Origin: Bacillota bacterium
GTDB lineage: Bacteria; Bacillota; UBA4882; UBA10575
Assembly (NCBI GenBank): GCA_012521315.1
Contig: JAAYMP010000213.1
Span: forward strand, 1-5,477
Direction: 5' to 3'
DNA length: 5,477 bases
Shown: positions 1 to 5,249 of the stretch, in pieces
Position numbering within the stretch: position 1 is the stretch's first letter
Layout of the letters: each line of letters starts with the position of its first letter
Made by a program: the position numbers and the translations under genes
Notes under the pieces: model-generated
Told to the model about the DNA's origin: nothing
Database searches by the model: none
Seen by the model: the letters and a program-made list of their open reading frames with translations, nothing else

Positions 1-864
1 CAATCGATCTGGTCGGGGGCCCAGTGTTTTTACGACAGCGAACTTCCGGAGAGTAAGCGGCTGGCCGTAGCAATCCAAAACAGTCTGGTGACTAGGCTGG
101 GGCCGAACCGGCGGAAAGCCCAGAGTGCCGACTATTTAATCCTCAAGGCGACCAAGATGCCGTCCGTCACGGTGGAAGTGGGGTTTATCTCCAACCCGCG
201 CGAAGAGGAGCTACTGGCCGATGCGGAGTACCGGGAGAAACTGGCCGAAAGTATCTTTTATGGAACCGCCGTCTTTCTCACCCAGGAAGCGCGACCGGCG
301 GCCCCGGTGGCGACCAGGCCGGGCGGGGGTCCGGGGGAAACGCTGGCGGTGAAAGTCTATCCCGAGCTTTCCCATCCCACCCTGGAGCCGGGGACCGCTT
401 GTTTATACTTTGCCACGCCCAACAATGAGGATCTGAGTTTTAAACCTGAGATCCGCCCCTTGCCTGAACTGGAGGAGAAGAACAAATTGCAAAAGGCCCG
501 GGTGATCCTGGAAGAATTGGCCAAGGGTCCGGGCGAAGGCAGTGTCCTTTTACCATGTTTGCCGGGGGGCAATTGGGTCCATGGTTTGCATTTGGCGGGC
601 ACGCGGGCGGTGGTTGATGTCAGCTCGGAACTGGGCACCTTTATCAACGGGGGTGGCGCTTCCGAGTTGATGGCCATTTATAGCCTGGTTAACACGTTGG
701 CGGTGAATCTTGACTTGGACGAGGTGACCATCCTGGTCGACGGGGTGAAAAATGCGACCTTGGGCGGGCATTTTCTGCTGGGCGAGCCAATTAAACCCCG
801 GCCGGAATTGGGACCGACCGGGGCGCAAACCGCGGGAGATACGGGTAATTATCTCAGGCGATGA
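1..864 (+). CDS. N-acetylmuramoyl-L-alanine amidase (Amidase_3) with C-terminal GerMN domain, 5' end missing
   Basis: The frame is open from the first base, so the gene starts left of the window; 287 codons and a TGA are visible. Codons 1-93 are the second half of an Amidase_3 (CwlD/AmiC-type) domain: a GAQCFY motif near 6-11, a YLILK segment near 45-49, and VEVGFISNP at 58-66, whose Glu59 matches the family's catalytic glutamate. The zinc-binding N-terminal half lies outside the window. Codons about 95-116 are a Pro/Ala/Gly-rich linker. Codons about 117-265 read as a GerMN domain: GTACLYF at 131-137, a helix ending in LAKGP at 173-177, VVDVSSE at 204-210, and YSLVNTLA near 227-234 followed by VDGVKNATLGGH. 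Amidase_3 enzymes cleave the muramic acid-L-alanine bond of peptidoglycan; GerMN domains occur in GerM, which acts in sporulation and germination. The product is therefore probably an exported wall enzyme acting on spore or septal peptidoglycan (inference). The domain calls are confident; the biological timing is not. Confidence 0.9.
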   Translation, partial: QSIWSGAQCFYDSELPESKRLAVAIQNSLVTRLGPNRRKAQSADYLILKATKMPSVTVEVGFISNPREEELLADAEYREKLAESIFYGTAVFLTQEARPAAPVATRPGGGPGETLAVKVYPELSHPTLEPGTACLYFATPNNEDLSFKPEIRPLPELEEKNKLQKARVILEELAKGPGEGSVLLPCLPGGNWVHGLHLAGTRAVVDVSSELGTFINGGGASELMAIYSLVNTLAVNLDLDEVTILVDGVKNATLGGHFLLGEPIKPRPELGPTGAQTAGDTGNYLRR

Positions 865-1363
865 AGACCGCCGAGTACCAGTTTTGCTCCTGGTTTTCGT
901 CTTTTAAGGTTTGAATCGGCAAACCGAATTGCCGGACAGTCCGGAAAACGTCAATCCCCACGCTGTGAAAGGCGGGACGGGCTTTCTTCGGGTGGACGCA
1001 GGGCTGCCCTCTAAAGCCGGCGCACTCGGCACAGAGGGCACAGTCACTGAGGGACAGGGCGAAGTAGTAGCCGTCGAGGAAGGCTTCCCGTTCAATGGCA
1101 AAGGAGACCTCTTGCGACTTTTTTTTGTCGGTGGAGTGGATAATGACCCCCCAAGAGTAGGCGGCGAAGATTTTCTGGTACTCCCAAGGTTTGAGTGATC
1201 CCGGGCGCGAGGGGCAGGTATGGCCTTTTCCCCAGTCGGCACAACCGAACATGCACTTGAGGATGGTCCGGGGATCAAAAACGATCTCTTCCAAGGTGAA
1301 AAGGACGGCGTGATCGGCACCGAGCTGGAGCGCCCGGTCCACATAGTATTGCTTATCCGGCAT
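854..1363 (-). CDS. DUF2284 family putative metal-binding protein
   Basis: The product has 169 residues, about the usual size for this family, and an ATG start supported by AAGGAG (1371-1376) seven bases upstream. Two cysteine clusters stand out: C37-x3-C41-x8-C50-P near the N-terminus, and C108-x2-C111-x2-C114-x7-C122 followed by a KKARP stretch and GIDVFRT (residues 136-142). The C-LC-EC-A-G-PC-HP-KARP-GIDV pattern is the hallmark of DUF2284 proteins, described as predicted metal-binding proteins. The clusters suggest an Fe-S cluster or zinc site, but the biochemical role is unknown. There is no signal peptide or membrane segment, so it is probably cytoplasmic. It is transcribed alone from its own promoter, converges on the amidase gene and overlaps its last 11 bp. 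It is separated from the upstream groEL gene by a strong terminator, so it is not part of the chaperonin operon. The family call is confident. Confidence 0.88.
   Translation of the reverse strand: MPDKQYYVDRALQLGADHAVLFTLEEIVFDPRTILKCMFGCADWGKGHTCPSRPGSLKPWEYQKIFAAYSWGVIIHSTDKKKSQEVSFAIEREAFLDGYYFALSLSDCALCAECAGFRGQPCVHPKKARPAFHSVGIDVFRTVRQFGLPIQTLKDENQEQNWYSAVFIA
864..903 (+). terminator. weak candidate terminator after the amidase gene, lying inside the DUF2284 3' coding end
   Basis: Just past the amidase stop, ACCAG at 877-881 pairs with CTGGT at 890-894 around an 8-nt loop. An outer AAGAC (864-868) can pair with GTCTT (899-903), and T-rich sequence follows. The stem is interrupted and only moderately GC-rich. 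The call rests mainly on position, because the convergent genes leave no non-coding space for a terminator. Confidence 0.3.
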
Positions 1364-1367
1364 CGAA

Positions 1368-1419
1368 CCACTCCTTAATGATTATTCTTTTGTAGTTCGA
1401 TTATAGCACAAAGGAGTGG
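1368..1419. repeat. 9-bp inverted repeat bracketing the DUF2284 promoter and ribosome binding site
   Basis: CCACTCCTT at 1368-1376 and AAGGAGTGG at 1411-1419 are exact reverse complements separated by 34 bp. The proximal arm contains the Shine-Dalgarno sequence on the minus strand, and the distal arm lies just upstream of the -10 box. The distal arm would not be transcribed from the promoter at 1400-1408. A hairpin hiding the RBS could therefore form only in a longer transcript; otherwise the pair could be an operator or chance. Confidence 0.45.
1400..1408 (-). promoter_or_regulatory. extended -10 promoter for the DUF2284 gene
   Basis: Read on the minus strand, this is TGCTATAAT: a perfect TATAAT with the TGn extension. 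No good TTGACA-like box lies 16-18 bp upstream, as expected when an extended -10 compensates. Transcription should begin near 1393, giving a leader of about 30 nt that contains the AAGGAG site at 1371-1376. Confidence 0.6.
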
Positions 1420-1508
1420 CTGCGGGGAAAAAGGTCCTTCAAGGCCGGGCTTTTCGACTAAAAACGGGCGAGAAAAGAAGGCTTGGTTTAGGTACAAAAT
1501 TCAGGCAC

Positions 1509-1541
1509 AAAAAAAGAAGGGGTTTTACCCCTTCTTTTTTC
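1509..1541 (-). terminator. intrinsic terminator of the groES-groEL operon
   Basis: GAAGGGG (1516-1522) pairs with CCCCTTC (1528-1534) around a 5-nt loop. The stem extends by six A-T pairs (1510-1515 with 1535-1540), giving 13 bp. On the minus strand the hairpin begins 6 nt past the groEL stop codon and is followed by a run of T. Because A and T tracts flank both sides it could also act on plus-strand transcripts, but groEL is the obvious client. Confidence 0.93.
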
Positions 1542-1546
1542 TTTTT

Positions 1547-3172
1547 TTAGTAATCCATTCCGCCCATACCCGGGTTGGGCATTGGTTTCTCTTTCTCCGG
1601 AATGTCGGCAATCAGGCATTCGGTGGTCAAGAGCATTCCGGCAATGCTGGCTGCATTCTGGAGCGCGCTTCTGGTGACTTTGGCCGGGTCGACGATCCCG
1701 GCTTTGATCATGTCGACAAACTCGCCGGTCATCGCGTTGTAGCCTTCACCTTTGGGGAGATTAAGCACTTTTTCGGCGATGACGGAACCTTCGGCCCCCG
1801 CGTTGGTCGCAATCTGTTTTAACGGTTCGGCTAAAGCGCGACGCACGATGGAGATTCCGGTGGCGATATCGCCGCTTTCTTTCTTTTGCAGCTCTTCCAG
1901 AATCGGCGAGATTTGCAGGAGCGCGACCCCACCGCCCGGGACAATTCCTTCCTCCACCGCTGCACGGGTGGCGGAGAGGGCGTCTTCAATCCGGTGCTTC
2001 TTCTCTTTCATTTCGGTTTCGGTGGCGGCACCAACCTGGATGACGGCAACGCCACCGGACAGTTTAGCAAGCCGCTCTTGGAGTTTCTCCCGGTCATAGT
2101 CGGAAGTGGTCTCTTCGATCTCCAGTTTGATCTGGCTAATCCGGTTCTTGATGTCTTGGGAAGAACCTTTCCCATCGACGATGGTGGTTTCTTCTTTCGT
2201 CACCTTGACCTGGCGTGCTTCACCGAGCATCTCCAGGGTGGCGTTTTCCAGGGTCATGCCGACATCCTCGGAGATAACCTGCCCGCCGGTGACGATGGCG
2301 ATATCACTGAGCATCGCTTTCCGCCGGTCACCAAAGCCGGGAGCTTTGACCGCGACCACATTAAGGGTACCGCGTAGTTTGTTCACGATCAAGGTGGCCA
2401 GGGCTTCGCCTTCCACATCTTCGGCGATGATCAATAAAGGTTTGCCTCTCTGGACCACTTTCTCCAAAATGGGGAGGAGATCCTTAACTAAGGTAATCTT
2501 CTTGTCAGTGAGGAGGATATAAGGCTCTTCCAGGACGGCCTCCATCCGTTCGGAGTCGGTTACCATGTAGGAGGAGATGTAACCCCGGTCAAAGAGCATT
2601 CCTTCGACCACTTCCAATTTGGTCTCAATGGTCTTGGATTCTTCGACGGTAATGACGCCGTCTTTACCCACTTTCTCCATGGCCTCGGCGATTAACTTCC
2701 CGATCTCTTCGTCGGAAGCGGAGACGGAGGCCACCTGGGAGATGGCTTCTTTTTTATCCACCGGTTTGCTGATCTTCTTGATCTCATCGACCACTACCTG
2801 GACCGCTTTTTCAATCCCGCGTTTCAGGATCATGGGGTTGGCCCCGGCGGCCACGTTCTTCAAACCTTCCCGCACCATAGCTTGGGCCAGGATGGTCGCC
2901 GTGGTGGTACCGTCGCCGGCGATGTCATTGGTCTTGGTGGCCACTTCTTTGGCCAGTTGGGCACCCATGTTTTCAAAGGGATCTTCCAATTCGATCTCTT
3001 TGGCAATGGTGACGCCGTCGTTGGTAATTGTTGGGGAACCATATTTCCGCTCCAAAACGACATTCCGGCCTTTGGGGCCGAGCGTAATCTTAACGGCGTC
3101 AGCAAGTTTATTGACACCACGCTCCAGAGCGTGACGTGCTTCCTCGGCATAAGTAATTTGTTTACCTGCCAT
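1547..3172 (-). CDS. groEL: chaperonin GroEL (60 kDa chaperonin, Cpn60, HSP60)
   Basis: The complete product has 541 residues, normal for bacterial GroEL. It forms the double-ring cytoplasmic chamber that folds proteins in an ATP-driven cycle with GroES. Residue numbering closely follows the E. coli protein. The ATP site has TLGPKGRN at 30-37 and GDGTTTAT at 86-93, with the conserved Asp87. The catalytic Asp is at 397 in IEDAL, the chaperonin signature AAVEEGIVPGGG spans 404-415, and the nucleotide-contacting Asp is at 495 in GIVDP. The C-terminus is a short Gly-Met tail, GMGGMDY, rather than a long GGM repeat. The ATG at 3172 is preceded by GAGG (3181-3184) at 8 nt spacing. groES lies 76 bp upstream on the same strand with no convincing promoter or terminator between them, so the two are cotranscribed under CIRCE/HrcA control. 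The hairpin at 1509-1541 ends the operon. No defect is visible. Confidence 0.99.
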   Translation of the reverse strand: MAGKQITYAEEARHALERGVNKLADAVKITLGPKGRNVVLERKYGSPTITNDGVTIAKEIELEDPFENMGAQLAKEVATKTNDIAGDGTTTATILAQAMVREGLKNVAAGANPMILKRGIEKAVQVVVDEIKKISKPVDKKEAISQVASVSASDEEIGKLIAEAMEKVGKDGVITVEESKTIETKLEVVEGMLFDRGYISSYMVTDSERMEAVLEEPYILLTDKKITLVKDLLPILEKVVQRGKPLLIIAEDVEGEALATLIVNKLRGTLNVVAVKAPGFGDRRKAMLSDIAIVTGGQVISEDVGMTLENATLEMLGEARQVKVTKEETTIVDGKGSSQDIKNRISQIKLEIEETTSDYDREKLQERLAKLSGGVAVIQVGAATETEMKEKKHRIEDALSATRAAVEEGIVPGGGVALLQISPILEELQKKESGDIATGISIVRRALAEPLKQIATNAGAEGSVIAEKVLNLPKGEGYNAMTGEFVDMIKAGIVDPAKVTRSALQNAASIAGMLLTTECLIADIPEKEKPMPNPGMGGMDY

Positions 3173-3248
3173 TTTCTCACCCTCTTTTTAGTATTCTTAA
3201 ATTCTTAATAAGATTAGCTGTTCAAAAGCTGTGCAAACTTGGTCGGAT

Positions 3249-3536
3249 TTATTCGAGGATCGCGAGGACATCGCTCTCCTTTAGCACCATGTATTCTTCG
3301 CCGTCCACCTTTACTTCGGTTCCGGCGTATTTGGCAAACAGGACTTTGTCGCCCACTTTCACTTCCATGGGGACTTTCTGGCCGTTATCCAGGATTTTAC
3401 CGTTGCCAACCGCTAAGACCTCGCCCATTTGCGGTTTTTCTTTCGCGGTGTCGGGGAGGACGATGCCACTCTTGGTCTTTTCCTCACTCTCGAGCAGTTT
3501 GATGACGATTCTTTCGCCTAATGGTTTGATTTTCAT
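3249..3536 (-). CDS. groES: co-chaperonin GroES (10 kDa chaperonin, Cpn10)
   Basis: The product has 95 residues, the standard length. GroES is the heptameric lid of the GroEL chamber in the cytoplasm. The N-terminus MKIKPLGERIVIKLLE is the typical Cpn10 opening. The mobile loop (about residues 17-35) contains the GroEL-binding hydrophobic triplet Ile25-Val26-Leu27 in SGIVLP. The middle holds GEVLAVGNGK and VGDKVLFAKYAGTEV, and the end DVLAILE is also typical. I chose the ATG at 3536: it has a strong GGAGG-type site 6 nt upstream, and the protein then begins exactly as the family does. A TTG at 3551 would add five residues but overlaps that ribosome binding site. It is the first gene of the groES-groEL operon, downstream of a sigma-A-type promoter and a perfect CIRCE operator. 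Confidence 0.99.
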   Translation of the reverse strand: MKIKPLGERIVIKLLESEEKTKSGIVLPDTAKEKPQMGEVLAVGNGKILDNGQKVPMEVKVGDKVLFAKYAGTEVKVDGEEYMVLKESDVLAILE

Positions 3537-3542
3537 TTTATC

Positions 3543-3549
3543 CCTCCTC
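3543..3549 (-). promoter_or_regulatory. groES ribosome binding site
   Basis: The minus strand reads GAGGAGG, almost a full anti-Shine-Dalgarno match, ending 6 nt before the ATG at 3536. It fixes that start and excludes the upstream in-frame TTG at 3551. Confidence 0.9.
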
Positions 3550-3551
3550 AA

Positions 3552-3573
3552 AGCTTGTTTTTAGCTTGTTATT
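3552..3573. repeat. two tandem 11-bp repeats in the groES leader
   Basis: AGCTTGTTTTT (3552-3562) is followed directly by AGCTTGTTATT (3563-3573), one mismatch in eleven. A further AGC begins at 3574. The second copy overlaps the proximal end of CIRCE by two bases. The repeats fill the leader between the operator and the Shine-Dalgarno site. The period of about one helical turn may be meaningful or may be a local duplication. Confidence 0.6.
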
Positions 3574-3598
3574 AGCACTCATTCAAGGTGAGTGCTAA
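3572..3598. promoter_or_regulatory. CIRCE operator (HrcA binding site)
   Basis: TTAGCACTC at 3572-3580, nine bases, then GAGTGCTAA at 3590-3598: an exact match to the consensus CIRCE element. By established knowledge CIRCE is bound by the heat-shock repressor HrcA, whose folding depends on GroESL, so chaperonin shortage induces the operon. It sits immediately downstream of the predicted start point (about 3602) and would be in the 5' untranslated region, the classic arrangement. hrcA itself is not in the window. Confidence 0.98.
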
Positions 3599-3608
3599 TC
3601 TAGGTTTA

Positions 3609-3637
3609 ATTGTATTAACCAAACTTGGAAAATGCAA
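3609..3637 (-). promoter_or_regulatory. sigma-A-type promoter of groES-groEL
   Basis: On the minus strand TTGCAT (3632-3637) and TACAAT (3609-3614) are separated by exactly 17 bp; each box matches consensus closely. Transcription should start near 3602, four bases before CIRCE, giving a leader of about 65 nt to the groES ATG. Confidence 0.85.
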
Positions 3638-3821
3638 GAAGCATAAGCGGGCAGTTTTGGCCATAAGGCATAGACTACACTGGTTAATCAAAAATAGCAT
3701 TATATTGCTCCACCGGACGCCATAAAGGGCTAAATTTTGCCTAAATGCCCAAACCACGCCTATATTTTACGATTACTTCCCCTAAAATATACAGAAATTA
3801 AACATCGCGCGTTTCCGGCGG
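3638..3821. other. AT-rich intergenic stretch with no supported gene
   Basis: This stretch separates the groES promoter from the antiporter relic. I see no coding signal on either strand. The minus-strand frame that runs through 3572-3757 matches nothing I recognise, has no ribosome binding site and runs into CIRCE. The only structure I can support here is the inverted repeat at 3761-3791. Confidence 0.6.
3761..3791. repeat. AT-rich 9-bp inverted repeat
   Basis: TATATTTTA (3761-3769) and TAAAATATA (3783-3791) are exact reverse complements around a 13-nt spacer. No T-tract makes it a convincing terminator. It may be an operator-like site, a remnant of the regulatory region of the decayed gene that follows, or chance in AT-rich DNA. 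Confidence 0.5.
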
Positions 3822-4023
3822 GCCGTCGGTTTTTATTTAATCTTGGCCGAAACAATTAAGGTCTTCACGCCAATCAATTCGATTGCTTTAAGCATTATCG
3901 CCTTTTCTATCGGAGGCGTATTCCGCCTTGCTTTTTAGGGCTATCTCCACCACGGCCGCACCGGCGGCCACCGTTATGCTCCTCCGGGAGTATAACGCCA
4001 AGGGTCCTTTAACCAGCGAGATG
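3822..4023 (+). pseudogene. decayed fragment of a Kef/CPA2-type cation:proton antiporter
   Basis: Two adjacent plus-strand frames each encode a short antiporter-like segment. The first (about 3822-3935) gives LAETIKVFTPINSIALSI and then IAFSIGGVFR before a TAG at 3936. This resembles the early hydrophobic segment of Kef-like monovalent cation:H+ antiporters, which carry an IAF-x-IGGE-type motif. The second frame (about 3937-4020) gives AISTTAAPAATVMLLREYNAKGPLTS, close to the conserved ATAPAAT...REY-AKGPLT segment further along the same proteins. In intact proteins I would expect roughly 50-70 residues between the two, so an internal deletion and a frame change are implied. No start codon, ribosome binding site or later transmembrane region is present. 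A 5-bp hairpin (AGGCG 3914-3918, CGCCT 3924-3928) lies at the junction. Family recognition is from memory of motifs, without a search. Confidence 0.6.
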
Positions 4024-4078
4024 ATCGGCCCGTTCTTTGCAAACTGGTGGTGGGGAAAGCCGGTGAAGCCCACGTTAC

Positions 4079-4098
4079 CCGTGATTAACCGTGATCAT
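4079..4098. repeat. short tandem direct repeat, 10-bp period
   Basis: CCGTGAT occurs at 4079-4085 and again at 4089-4095, so the two copies are 10 bp apart, 20 bp before the tRNA promoter's -35 box. It could be a protein-binding pair on one helix face or coincidence. The stretch from about 4024 to 4114 otherwise holds no gene I can support. Confidence 0.3.
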
Positions 4099-4114
4099 TT
4101 AGCGAGTTTACCCC

Positions 4115-4143
4115 TTTACAAGCCGCTTTATTTCGGTTATAAT
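4115..4143 (+). promoter_or_regulatory. promoter of the tRNA-Leu gene
   Basis: TTTACA (4115-4120) and a perfect TATAAT (4138-4143) are separated by 17 bp. The start point would be near 4150, only a few bases before the mature tRNA 5' end at 4156, typical for a stable-RNA promoter. Confidence 0.85.
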
Positions 4144-4155
4144 AACATATGCGAT

Positions 4156-4242
4156 GCCGAAGTGGCGGAATTGGCAGACGCGCTGTGTTCAGGGCGCAGT
4201 GGGAGTACTCTCGTGTGGGTTCGAATCCCACCTTCGGCACCA
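4156..4242 (+). tRNA. tRNA-Leu, anticodon CAG
   Basis: This is an 87-nt class II tRNA. The acceptor stem GCCGAAG (4156-4162) pairs with CTTCGGC (4232-4238), followed by discriminator A and an encoded CCA (4240-4242). The anticodon stem CTGTG (4183-4187) pairs with CGCAG (4195-4199) and includes one G-U pair. The 7-nt loop TTCAGGG places CAG at 4190-4192, reading CUG leucine codons. A long variable arm (about 4200-4214) that can form a stem is characteristic of tRNA-Leu. The T arm GTGGG-TTCGAAT-CCCAC (4215-4231) is perfect. It is transcribed as a single-gene unit from the promoter at 4115-4143 and ends at the terminator beginning at 4253. Confidence 0.97.
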
Positions 4243-4252
4243 TAAGGAAAAT

Positions 4253-4281
4253 AACCCCAGGAAAGCTGGGGTTTTTTGTTT
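4253..4281 (+). terminator. intrinsic terminator of the tRNA-Leu unit
   Basis: AACCCCAG (4253-4260) pairs with CTGGGGTT (4266-4273) around a 5-nt GAAAG loop, followed by TTTTGTTT. The hairpin begins 11 nt after the tRNA CCA and should insulate the methyltransferase genes from tRNA transcription. Confidence 0.93.
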
Positions 4282-4358
4282 ATAATTAAGCAATCGAAAC
4301 TGTCTCCGTCGAAGCTTGTTTTGACCTAATCGGTTGGCCTTGATTACCACGGACGACT

Positions 4359-4387
4359 TTGAAGGAATACGAGGCTGTCAAGAGAAT
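4359..4387 (+). promoter_or_regulatory. candidate promoter of the methyltransferase-nuclease cassette
   Basis: TTGAAG (4359-4364), a 17-bp spacer, then GAGAAT (4382-4387): a fair -35 and a mediocre -10. The start point would be near 4394, giving a leader of about 32 nt to the ATG at 4426 but only about 11 nt to the ATG at 4405. A TTGACC at 4321-4326 is an alternative -35 but has no good -10 at 16-18 bp. I see no clear controller-protein (C-box) site. Confidence 0.35.
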
Positions 4388-4411
4388 TTAGGTTAGGAAC
4401 TGTCATGTTAC

Positions 4412-4418
4412 AAAGGGG
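4412..4418 (+). promoter_or_regulatory. ribosome binding site that sets the methyltransferase start
   Basis: AAAGGGG lies 7 nt before the ATG at 4426. The alternative in-frame ATG at 4405 has only a weak AGGA (4395-4398) upstream and would add seven residues (MLQRGFN) not typical of the family. Confidence 0.65.
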
Positions 4419-4425
4419 ATTTAAT

Positions 4426-5235
4426 ATGCACGTTAAACATGAACAAAAAAACACTTCAGAAGTTTTGGAGCCAATATTGAAATGGGCCGGGGGTAAGAGG
4501 TGGCTGGTCCCTCATCTCGAGCCGCTTTGGACTCCTTATAAAGCCCTGCGCTTTGTCGAACCCTTTTGCGGTGGGTTGGCTGTCGCCCTGGGACTTAATC
4601 CCGAAAGGGCTTTGTTGAACGATATTAACCCGCATTTAATTAACTTTTATAAATGGACGAAGGAAGGCCTGATTATCTCCATCCCCATGGAAAATGACAA
4701 GGCGCTCTACTATCGCCATCGTGATCGTTTTAACGAGCTCATTAAAGACGGGCGTTCAGACTCCAAAGAGGCGGCCGAACTTTTATACTATCTAAATAGA
4801 ACATGTTACAACGGTCTTTACCGGGTAAACTCGGCCGGATATTATAACGTGCCGTTTGGTCGCTATAAGAACATCAACTATATCCGGGATTTTACCGTCT
4901 ACAGCAGAGTCTTCAACCGGTGGGATTTTTCCTGTCTAGACTTTGAAAAGGTCGAACTATTGGAGGATGATTTTGTGTACGCCGATCCTCCGTACGACGT
5001 TGAGTTTACCAAGTATGCCAAAGACGATTTTAAGTGGGATGATCAGGTGAGATTAGCCGAGTGGTTGTCTAAACATACCGGTCCGGTCGTCTTGTCTAAT
5101 CAAGCAACGGACCGGATCGTAAAACTCTATACCGAACTCGGCTTTAGGATTCAACTGCTTAAAGCGCCAAGAAGGATATCGTGTACCGGGGATCGGACGC
5201 CTGCCATGGAGGTCTTGGCCACTAGGAACCTTTAG
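4426..5235 (+). CDS. Dam-like adenine-N6 DNA methyltransferase (D12 class, alpha group)
   Basis: From the preferred ATG the product has 269 residues, close to Dam and DpnM-type enzymes. It transfers a methyl group from S-adenosylmethionine to the N6 of adenine in a short DNA site. Landmarks in order: ILKWAGGK at 17-24 (motif X, cofactor binding), FVEPFCGG at 43-50 (motif I), NDIN at 65-68, YYLNRTCYNGLYRVN at 121-135 with NVPFGRYK at 141-148 (the Dam-like recognition region), VYADPPYD at 184-191 (motif IV, the DPPY catalytic motif), VVLSNQ at 221-226, and RRISCTGDRTPAMEVL near the end. The resemblance to E. coli Dam suggests GATC or a related site, but specificity cannot be read reliably from the sequence. 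A nuclease-like gene begins 14 bp downstream on the same strand with its own ribosome binding site, so this is probably the protecting half of a type II restriction-modification system. All catalytic motifs are intact. Its base composition looks less GC-rich than the amidase gene, which fits horizontal transfer. Confidence 0.95.
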   Translation: MHVKHEQKNTSEVLEPILKWAGGKRWLVPHLEPLWTPYKALRFVEPFCGGLAVALGLNPERALLNDINPHLINFYKWTKEGLIISIPMENDKALYYRHRDRFNELIKDGRSDSKEAAELLYYLNRTCYNGLYRVNSAGYYNVPFGRYKNINYIRDFTVYSRVFNRWDFSCLDFEKVELLEDDFVYADPPYDVEFTKYAKDDFKWDDQVRLAEWLSKHTGPVVLSNQATDRIVKLYTELGFRIQLLKAPRRISCTGDRTPAMEVLATRNL

Positions 5236-5240
5236 GAAGG
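5234..5240 (+). promoter_or_regulatory. ribosome binding site of the downstream nuclease gene
   Basis: AGGAAGG overlaps the methyltransferase stop codon by two bases and lies 9 nt before the ATG at 5250. The in-frame ATG at 5241 directly abuts it and is too close to be used. The overlap points to coupled translation of the two genes. Confidence 0.7.
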
Positions 5241-5249
5241 ATGAATTTT

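Noticed and set aside
357..828. Minus-strand frames opposite the amidase gene
   Set aside because: The plus strand has clear Amidase_3 and GerMN motifs. The opposite frames have no recognisable domain or start signal.
904..1371. Second minus-strand frame and a plus-strand frame over DUF2284
   Set aside because: Only the 169-residue frame has the DUF2284 cysteine motifs and the AAGGAG-led ATG.
1752..3134. Long plus-strand reading frames opposite groEL
   Set aside because: They are antisense shadows of a highly conserved gene, with Ser/Pro-rich content and no ribosome binding sites.
3537..3551. Upstream TTG start for groES adding five residues (MRRDK)
   Set aside because: It overlaps the strong GAGGAGG ribosome binding site, and family members start at the MKIKPLGER position.
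3914..3936. Hairpin AGGCG-loop-CGCCT followed by TGCTTTTT as a terminator
   Set aside because: The stem is only 5 bp, it lies inside the antiporter-like coding remnant, and no upstream transcription unit needs it. I treat it as a possible deletion junction only.
3888..4073. Minus-strand frame of 61 residues opposite the antiporter relic
   Set aside because: It has no ribosome binding site or recognisable motif, and the plus strand carries the family-like segments.
4024..4245. Plus-strand reading frame running from the antiporter relic through the tRNA, ending in VRIPPSAP
   Set aside because: The last part is simply the tRNA-Leu read as protein, a well-known artefact, and the middle part matches nothing.
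4313..4322. AAGCTTGTTT shared with the groES leader (3551-3560)
   Set aside because: A single short match without supporting context; probably chance.
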